This document shows, piece after piece, positions 57,433-64,000 of a stretch of 64,000 nt of DNA. The position numbers were made by a program, and so were the translations under genes. The notes beneath the pieces were generated by a model. That model was not told the DNA's origin, did no database searches, and was given only the letters and a program-made list of their open reading frames with translations. Every line of letters starts with the position of its first letter. Position 1 is the stretch's first letter. The DNA is taken from the NCBI GenBank assembly GCA_037903475.1, contig JBAJFG010000101.1:124001-188000 (forward strand), in the 5' to 3' direction. This DNA is from Ancylostoma caninum (Eukaryota; Nematoda; Chromadorea; Rhabditida; Ancylostomatidae).

Positions 57433-58090
57433 GAAAAACTAAGGATGCAGAGACGGAGCAAAACCACTTTTATCCATTTTTTGTAATTTTCCCGTTGCGT
57501 TGTGGGCAACCCGTTGCGAAATACCCATGTTGCCGGGGGTCTTCCTAGGTATTTTCTCTGACATTTTTGGGACTTTTGTATTATCGTTCAGTGGGAGCGG
57601 CTTCTTCGTGGCAACACATACAAAAGTTACAAATGTTGTGAATTGTCCCAAAAGCTTCTCGATACTGCGACGAAAAAGCTCTCGAGGGATTCAATGACTC
57701 ATTTATCTCACGGTTGTGTTCGACCAAATTCCAATCGTGACGCTTTGTAAAAATCTAAAAATGACAATCTGCAATTTCTAGCTTTTCGATTGCCCTGGTG
57801 TTAAGGTTAGAGTATGAATGAGCTTCTCGATTGTGGGATAATGGTCTTCCTAGCTAATTATATTTATAATATGGTTCACTTCTGTTTGAGCTAAAGATCC
57901 AAATTCTCTCACTTACATCTTACAATTACTTCTTAAATGAGAAAAACTCAATGAACTATGGTGAAGCTGACCTCAGGACTGGAAAATTGTCGACGAGGCG
58001 CCTCACGCCTCTGTACTACTTAAACAAAAGATAGATGCGCGTACCTTCACTTGTACCGCCCAGCCAACACACGACATTTTACACTAATAT

Positions 58091-58650
58091 TAGGTTGTCC
58101 AAAAAATAATCGCCGTTTTTGAGGCTCGCATTCCAAGATGCGTCACTCAGCTCAAACTTGACATTTCTCATCGCAATAATGAACATTACGATATGTAAAT
58201 ATTCTCAGCAGATTTTCGCAGAACAGTGAAAACTATAAAAATAACACAGCTTAAAGCACTGGAGCCAACGAAGTGCGAAAGGTCAATTTTTGGTACAGAT
58301 GGATTAACACGAATTTTCTAGAAGGAATGCCGCTTCACTGCTCGTACAAAAGGACTTTCTATTAGGCAAGGTCTGACCCTCACAATGTTCTGAGAAGATA
58401 CCCATCGCCTCACTCAAATAAATTTTTCTCGGCTGGATGTGAACCTATGTGGATTTGCCCACCCAGTCGTTAGATATACATTTTTTCGACTAACTGAAAC
58501 TAAGGCGCCTTCTATTGAATCTAGAGACTGAGGCCCAAATTGTAATAGGCGAGACATTCAGTAAATTCTGCTTTCCGCCTGGTCTAGCTCCTATTGAATT
58601 CTTCGAGCTGCACCTATCTATCAGAAAGAGCTACTTTTTTTCTGAGATGT
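58091..58650 (+). mobile_element. Mariner remnant, copy of another subfamily
   Basis: TA followed by a TAGGTTGTCCAAAAAATAAT terminus and CGCCGTTTTT, the usual mariner 5' end. Near 58577-58640 the plus strand reads FPPGLAPIEFFELHL, a decayed form of the HPPYSPDLAPSDYHLF block. The right terminus is missing and about 0.5 kb is deleted. Confidence 0.65.
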
Positions 58651-58667
58651 TGAGGCTCTTTGAATAT

Positions 58668-58790
58668 ACTAGCGCCCCTTCGGGACGGTAGAAAGCGGGG
58701 TGGGGCAGCCACTTGGGGCATGTGCAAAAGCTTTGCACTTGCCAAATCCCTAGAAAATTAACAAAGAAGCAAAACTAATCTTTAAATGGG
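58668..58790. repeat. Inner inverted repeat, right
   Basis: Complement of 57318-57432, separated from it by about 1.24 kb. It directly precedes the right minisatellite arm. Confidence 0.8.
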
Positions 58791-58849
58791 CTAAAATATG
58801 AAATCTTTCTTATGAGTTGAGTATGAGCATGACATGTCCGGTTTACATC

Positions 58850-59870
58850 GTAGGGCGTATTCGTGCGTTTTCCTCACCACTGGGCCAACGCAAACGCGTT
58901 TTTTCATCGGCGGAGCTGTATTCAGCCGTTCTCCACACTATTGGGCCAAAGCGAACTCGTATTCTGGTGTCCTTCACACTATTCGGCCACGGTGGGCCTG
59001 CCTTCCATTGGTGGACCAGTATTTTGGCGTGATTTTCACTATTGGGCCACAGCGAACCCGTTCACAGTCGGCTGAACCGTATGCTGGCATTCTCCACTTT
59101 ATTGAGTCACAGCGGACCCATCCTATATTGGCGGATGCCTATCCTGGCATTCTTCACACCATTGGCTACGGTGGGCCCTTCTTCGATCAGGGAGTCCGCA
59201 TTCTGGCGTCTTCCTCGCTGTTGGGCCACGGCGGACCCTTTCTCCTTCGGTGGACCCGTATCCTGGCGTTCCCCACAACATTGGGCCACGGTGGACCTGT
59301 TCTCCGTTGGAGGACCCGTATCCTAGCGTTCCGAGCACCACAGGGCCACGGCGGGCCCCTCCTCCATTGGTGGACCCGTATCCTGGCGTTTTCCGCACTA
59401 TTCGGCCACGGAGGCCCTTCTTCCAGGCGAAGGCCCGCATTCTGGCGTCTTCTTTTACGGTTAGGCTACGCAGGAGGCGTTCTTCTTGGGCGGACTTGCA
59501 TTCTGGCATTCTCCACACTACTGGACCAAAGCGAGCCCATATCCTGGGGTTCTCCACCATTGGGCCTCGGCGGATCATTCTTCCATTGGTGGACCAGCAT
59601 TTCGGTGTTTTCCTCACCGTTGGGCCACACCGGACCCTTATCCCATCGGTGGATCCATATCCTAGCGTTCCCCACGTTATTGAGCCAGAGCGAACCGATC
59701 CTATAATGGCGGACCTCCTTGCTGGTGTGCTCCACACTATTGGGCCATTCAGCCGTCGGCCAACCCTTATTCTGGTGTTTTTCCTCACAATTAGGTCAAA
59801 CTGGACCAGCTCTCCGCGAAGCCGTATCCTAGCGTTTTCACCACTTTAACCCACGGCACACCTGTTTTCT
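58850..59870 (+). repeat. 60-bp minisatellite, right arm (about 17 units)
   Basis: Consensus around TTGGGCCACGGYGGACC..TTGGTGGACCCGTATCCTGGCG, recurring at 59041, 59101, 59161, 59221, 59281, 59341 and so on. The 60-bp period keeps three frames open, producing a false 290-codon ORF (58834-59706) and a 221-codon ORF on the other strand. Confidence 0.92.
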
Positions 59871-59939
59871 ATCAAAGCCCCTGTAACCTTTGTAAATTTC
59901 GAAAGTAAGAGTATACCCAGACTTCCCTAGTTCAACTTG

Positions 59940-60250
59940 AATAAAAATGAACCGGCGATAGAGGAGATAATTATCGTGGAAATGATACGTATCGATTGCC
60001 ACGATACATCACCATGGACTGCTGCCAAACGTAGCTCATCGCCCGTACTCTAATAAACTGGCGATGTGATGAAAGCGATAGTGGAACCGATGTCTATCGA
60101 TCGCCACACTACATCAGTTATCATCTCTCTCACGTCTGAAGCCTCCTCATTCACTTTTTCCATGTGGCGATCGCCAGTCGTCGTGGTGATCACGACGACA
60201 GCCGGCTGTAGTGGCAATCGCCACGATTTCTGGCGAAGTCTGAGGATATT
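59940..60250. repeat. Cluster of ATCGCCAC palindromic motifs
   Basis: Repeated CGATxGCCAC/GTGGCGATC in both directions and a near-perfect palindrome GTCGTCGTGGTGATCACGAC (60178-60200). Faintly similar patch at 26225-26350. Confidence 0.5.
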
Positions 60251-61000
60251 CTAATGGTAAAGGCTTGGAAGTTACTCAGAAATTTGTTGATTTTGATCAA
60301 CTATTGGTTGACTATTCACACAATGTTATGCCTTGTTAAATTGAAGCGTTTACTCTCTGTATGTTAGTGCACAAGCTTCATAGAAATGAACGGATATCAT
60401 GACTGCGCAATTGCATCGAGACCTCATCATGGGATGCTGCTGAAGCATCCACCAAATGAGGCGACCGTATAGGTCCAACCGCCACTCAGTTTTCAAGATG
60501 CTACAGGCATCCCTTCAATGGAAGTGCATACGTTGTCGCAACAGTGGAAGGGTGGTTTTCGTGCTGCGTACATTGTGCAGCCTGAAAGCTTGTAAACGCT
60601 CCCTCACCCCTATGCCGCGAGATCGCCAACGAAGGTGATGAAATCACCATCCCGTGCATGCGGGAAAGCCAGCAGTGACGTAATTAGCGAGTCCCTAAAA
60701 ATCGGCCACTTCGCCCCACAGTCTGCGCCTCAAGATTGCGGTGTCTATGAGTGCCGCCGCGTATCTCTAGCCGTTCTAGCCCCCTTACGGCGCTTTGTTT
60801 AATAGATCCAGATTTCCCTCTTCGATTCAAACAAGGCAAAACTCCATTTTATTGAGCAATGTCTGCTCATCACTAGAAGTGGCCCAAGTGGCGAAAAACT
60901 TCGCAACAGTGTTTATTAGAGGGATTGAAGTAAATGGTGTCGCAAGTTAAGCACTAATCGGCAACGTTTTTTGTTCAATATTCACTTCGCCTTTTCTTTC
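60251..61000. other. Intergenic, nothing recognised
   Basis: Short ORFs only. Confidence 0.4.
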
Positions 61001-61011
61001 GTCATATTTAG

Positions 61012-61408
61012 CTGCCAAGACGATAGTACGACTAGTGATTTAGTTGCGCCCAACCTAGCTACTAACATTTCAATGGACTGTTTCAGAATTCTTGTCCTCC
61101 TGAACCAGACTCTTGTTTCTGAGAAGTTTCACCACCATCACCTGGTCAAATTTGAAAGTTCGTATCTTTCTCAAAATGCTTGGCTAGCCATAGCCACCAG
61201 ATTCGGCTTTTCGCCTAACAGGGCAGGAAAAGAGTGTAAAAGATTGGAGAGCACAAGAACCATGTTTTGCCTTGTCGCACAATGTCCTCTGCAGAAACCA
61301 TGGAAAAAGGTAATTGAGGAAGTGTTTTCACACACAGATAGCGCAGATCTTACTCTTCATAATGATTCAAAGCTTTTCAACCTAGCTTCTGAAATAATGG
61401 ACTTCTAA
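61012..61408 (+). CDS. Terminal exon, MADF/SANT-like DNA-binding domain, tentative
   Basis: Acceptor ATATTTAG ends at 61011; the frame is open to TAA at 61406-61408 (about 131 residues). Residues rich in Leu/Phe (FRILVLLNQTLVSEKF), then SQNAWLAIATRFGFS, GKECKRLESTRTMFCLV and PWKKVIEEVF. The pattern W-x-IA-x(3)-G-x(n)-C-x-R-x(2)-S-x-R-x(2)-F resembles MADF/SANT-type three-helix domains of transcription regulators; this is by eye and weak. Upstream exons were not found in the window. Possible start in the preceding intron is TTG only, so it is not a first exon. Confidence 0.42.
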
Positions 61409-61760
61409 ATCTTCATCACTAGGATAGGACAGTTCATTGTGGGTCAATCTGATATTAAACTATACCTAACCCCACTCCCTCCCTCCCCCCTCCCCCCTTA
61501 CCATCGATACTCTTCACTTTTCTACCGACGACTCCACCACTTTGGAAGAGGCATTCTCACTGCTACAGCATCTATCTCCCCGTCTCTAATCACCCAGCAC
61601 CAACTTTCAGCGGAGAACCGATGGTCACGAGTACAGATGTATTCTTTCATAAACTAGGCAGTGCGGATCAGAGTGTTTGCAACTTTTTTTGATATGGATT
61701 CTGGCAGAAACGTAGAAAAGATTGTGTTCCCTCCTCCTGTCCCTCAAATTATCTTCGGAT
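61409..61760. other. 3' flank, pyrimidine-rich patch
   Basis: CCACTCCCTCCCTCCCCCCT near 61472; no gene recognised. Confidence 0.4.
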
Positions 61761-61769
61761 ATCGAAAAT

Positions 61770-61910
61770 ACGCTTGGAACATTCGAATATATTCGAATCG
61801 TGCGAGCTGTCGAATATTTGAATTCGAATATAATCGAATACAACGACCTTCTCGAGTATTCACCATTCGAATGTTCGAGCATTCGAATTTTTGAATATTT
61901 GTTCCACCGG
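61770..61910. repeat. ATTCGAATA cluster
   Basis: Copies of ATTCGAATAT and complement, as in the hAT-like element arrays. Weak TAGAGTG-type sequences flank it (61667 and 61940), suggesting a decayed short relative. Confidence 0.55.
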
Positions 61911-62454
61911 CCGCGGTCACTCCAAAATTCGGCGTAAGTACTCTAACATCGGATACTCGGTCTCAGAAATTTCTTGAACCAGCGAATAGTATTGAAATTT
62001 TAAAATTAGAAGTGCACGGGGTTGACCCACCTGACTGAAATAAAGCCTATGTGGTCCAAAGTATCAGTTAGCATGGTGTTCCAGGTTGCATTTAGCTTTT
62101 GCCTGTAGATATGTATTGACAAGAACAATGAGTCCATCAGGGATCTCCTGCTATGGAGGTAAACGACTTCCACACACGTTCCATGTACTAGGGCATAAGA
62201 AATCAAACTATTACAAAAGGGATTCAGGGGTGTGCGGAATTTTCCGCGTTCCGTTTTATGCTATTTTTTGGCCATCCGCTTTACTTTCTGTTTTCCGGAA
62301 TTTGGCACGAAAGCGATTCAATAGGGGAAAATGGAGCAGATGGAATGAGCCCCGTGGCCCTTTCAAATCGCTGCGAGATCTTATGAAAAGTGGCGGCAGC
62401 AAAGATGTCTTTCTGCTGTCACGATGTTTCTTCTAAGTGCAAGCTTGTCTTCCA

Positions 62455-62842
62455 CTAGTGATTCCAATTATCACTGATTTTATTAAGGAATTTTGAGAAC
62501 GTTGAGGAGTTGTTGGTTTGATTGAATAGTTCTGCGACACATGCAACATATTTCCTGAAGATGGATCTCCTTACTGAATTCCCATTGCATGCCCCAAAAC
62601 ATTCTCTGTGGTTATCTATGAAATATCGGTCATCTACTATGACCACTTTTGATTCCTCTCCACCAGAATCCGATCGGCTACGGATCAAAGAACTGGATGG
62701 TTTCGACCTAATTTTGAGCTGACCTACATATCGAACTTCATTTTTCAACAGTTGAATCTTTAGTGCCCAGAGGAATTGGCAATATTTACAGTGCTCGGCG
62801 TGGAAAGTATGAAGGCTGGCATAGAAATTGTCATTCAAGGTC
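62455..62842 (-). CDS. Possible terminal exon of an unknown gene
   Basis: The minus strand has acceptor TATTCAG before 62842 and a frame open to TAG at 62455-62457, about 128 codons. Six Cys, a charged centre (KVVIVDDRYFIDNHRE) and an Asn/Ser-rich end. Composition is protein-like; family unknown. On the plus strand a strong TTTTTTTTTTCAG (62849-62861) heads a shorter ORF, so the strand choice is not settled. Confidence 0.33.
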
Positions 62843-62982
62843 CTGAATATTTTTTTTTTCAGTTTGCTCATGAAAATTGCCATGCAGAAAGAAAATATTA
62901 CATAGCTTTGGTGCAGGTCTGCTCTCCAGTGCTGTTGAAACTACTCTCATTGAAGTTAGGCATTTGCCTTAAACTGATATAG

Positions 62983-63305
62983 TAGATCAGAGCTTCCTAT
63001 TAGGAAACAAAATTTTTCAGAATGCCCTCTCTTATAAATGGAAAAATGCCCTCTGAAATGTACTGTCAAAGTCGCTCAGCTCATAAGGTTCACTTATAAC
63101 TGGATGCGAATGTCGCGGCTTCGTTGAAGCAATCACAGAATTAATTACTACTGTGGCTCGAAACACTCGTAACCAGCGAGTAACTGCAAATAACTGACGA
63201 GGTCGACCATTGTATTCTATTGCCTTCTGCTTCATTCACGAATTTAAGTTTAGGTTTCTTATAAATTCGGTCAAGAAAAAAAAAACAGTAGCGACTCATA
63301 AGCTA
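62983..63305. other. Intergenic, nothing recognised
   Basis: No supported feature. Confidence 0.4.
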
Positions 63306-63330
63306 CGGTCCCGTCGGTGCCGCCTTTAAA
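63306..63330. mobile_element. TTAA MITE, right-end fragment
   Basis: GTCGGTGCCGCCTTTAAA resembles the right tip of the TTAA MITE family; no partner tip nearby. Confidence 0.4.
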
Positions 63331-64000
63331 ATCTGCGAAATAAACGCGATGTCGCGTCGGAAGCGCCGCTTCGCCATAACTCATCTCTACGTGGTCCGTT
63401 CGAGACGAAAATGAGACAGTTGAAATCAGCGCGTTCTGATCTATCAGATCCGCTATTTAAAAATCGAAAATTCCAAAACTTTTGCAATTTCTGTGACGTC
63501 ACGGCAGGCTGGCGTTAGTGACAGCTCAGTACGCGTCGCGTCTCGCATAATTATGTCCTCAGGTACCTCTGATCTCAGGAATTTATGGAAAATGGGAAAT
63601 TCTCGGCAAAATATCCCGTTAACTCATCGCAAAGAAATTAATGGCGTGAGCTTCTCCTATTATCCCATATTTCAGAAATTCCAGATTTCAAACTTCACAA
63701 TTTTAAACCTCACCTCAATTTTCATTGATTCCTGAATGGATCTGGAATTGGAAGCAACCTGTGCTCCAGTAATCTTTAACTTACAGAAACATGCACTGCA
63801 AACGTGCCTGTTATTTTTTACTTTGACAGAATTTTCACAATTTCTCACTTCAACTCTTATAAAAAAATTACTGTTTCACAGAAGATATGAATGAGAATAA
63901 TTTGCGAAATCCCTGTCGATTGCTATGTTAACTAAAATTCGTTGTTTCTGGAGGTCCGCAAGTACCTATGCTTGGCAGGAAGTATGCCATTCACCGTTTC
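63331..64000. other. Intergenic, nothing recognised
   Basis: A GC-richer patch (63340-63430) grades into AT-rich sequence; ORF 63493-63735 has no signature. Confidence 0.4.

Larger units (their letters stand above)
56490..59910. mobile_element. Fold-back element with inverted 60-bp minisatellite arms
   Basis: Outer edges: CGAGATTTACAAAGCTGCGGG (about 56490-56510) is inverted at 59880-59905 (CCCCTGTAACCTTTGTAAATTTCG). Next inwards are 60-bp arrays in opposite orientation (56577-56895 and 58850-59870). Further in, 57318-57432 is inverted at 58668-58790 (about 80%). Between them a mariner remnant. Three nested inverted features about one axis argue for one fold-back (FB-like) transposon rather than chance. 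Target duplication not identified. Confidence 0.55.

Noticed and set aside
58834..59706. 290-codon open frame, the longest in the window
   Set aside because: It consists entirely of 60-bp tandem units; the period keeps several frames open on both strands. No protein signal.
1..64000. CRISPR array or bacterial operon
   Set aside because: Tandem repeats have no unique equal-length spacers; gene structure is eukaryotic with introns.

Overview
The window looks like a transposon-dense stretch of a nematode chromosome, most likely clade V (strongylid/hookworm-like). The basis is indirect: introns of about 50 nt with TTTCAG-type acceptors, a trans-splice-type acceptor ahead of one gene, a 7-exon gene resembling the nematode MOLO-1/TPM membrane-protein family, and a nematode-like transposon complement (mariner, Tc1, RTE, Penelope-like, BEL/Pao-like gag, TTAA MITEs). 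No species is named because no search could be run.

1-14.5 kb: a giant LTR-bounded element on the minus strand. Two ~630-bp direct repeats (TG...CA, about 95% alike by eye) enclose 13.3 kb. The only recognisable protein is a broken gag with CCHC knuckles; no pol is visible. It also holds a C-free polypurine tract, a ~400-bp tandem duplication and a 2.2-kb hAT-like insertion with an 8-bp target duplication. Its 5' LTR directly abuts a decayed mariner (14.52-15.94 kb), which itself carries a near-perfect 162-bp copy of its own flank.

16.3-22.3 kb: the best host gene, 7 exons, 289 aa, with signal peptide, TPM/MOLO1-like ectodomain, one membrane span and a short tail. Intron 5 is almost filled by a Tc1/mariner-superfamily element with unusual DD44D spacing; intron 6 holds a hAT-like element.

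22.4-36 kb: a fold-back pair of tRNA-derived SINEs, a TTAA MITE, a TIR family with internal 26-bp and 51-bp tandem repeats (one copy nested head-on in another), GC-rich minisatellites and a few orphan exon-like ORFs.

36.9-42.2 kb: a Penelope-like retroelement broken by a mariner and by a long-TIR Tc-type element, both at TA.

42.4-51 kb: more copies of the TIR family, a LINE fragment, a small 2-exon gene model and a perfect-looking hairpin. 51.4-56.1 kb: a Ser/Thr-rich exon on the minus strand, a possible host exon abutted by a truncated RTE, and a second RTE copy split by a TTAA MITE whose removal leaves a clean junction. 56.5-59.9 kb: a fold-back structure with inverted 60-bp minisatellite arrays and a mariner remnant between them. 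60-64 kb: a MADF/SANT-like exon, another unknown exon on the minus strand, and little else.

The genes do not form a pathway; the layout is a layered record of insertions around a few host exons. Candidates for undescribed systems are the gag-only giant LTR element, the CTCTGAAG-TIR family, the minisatellite fold-back element and the DD44D transposase.
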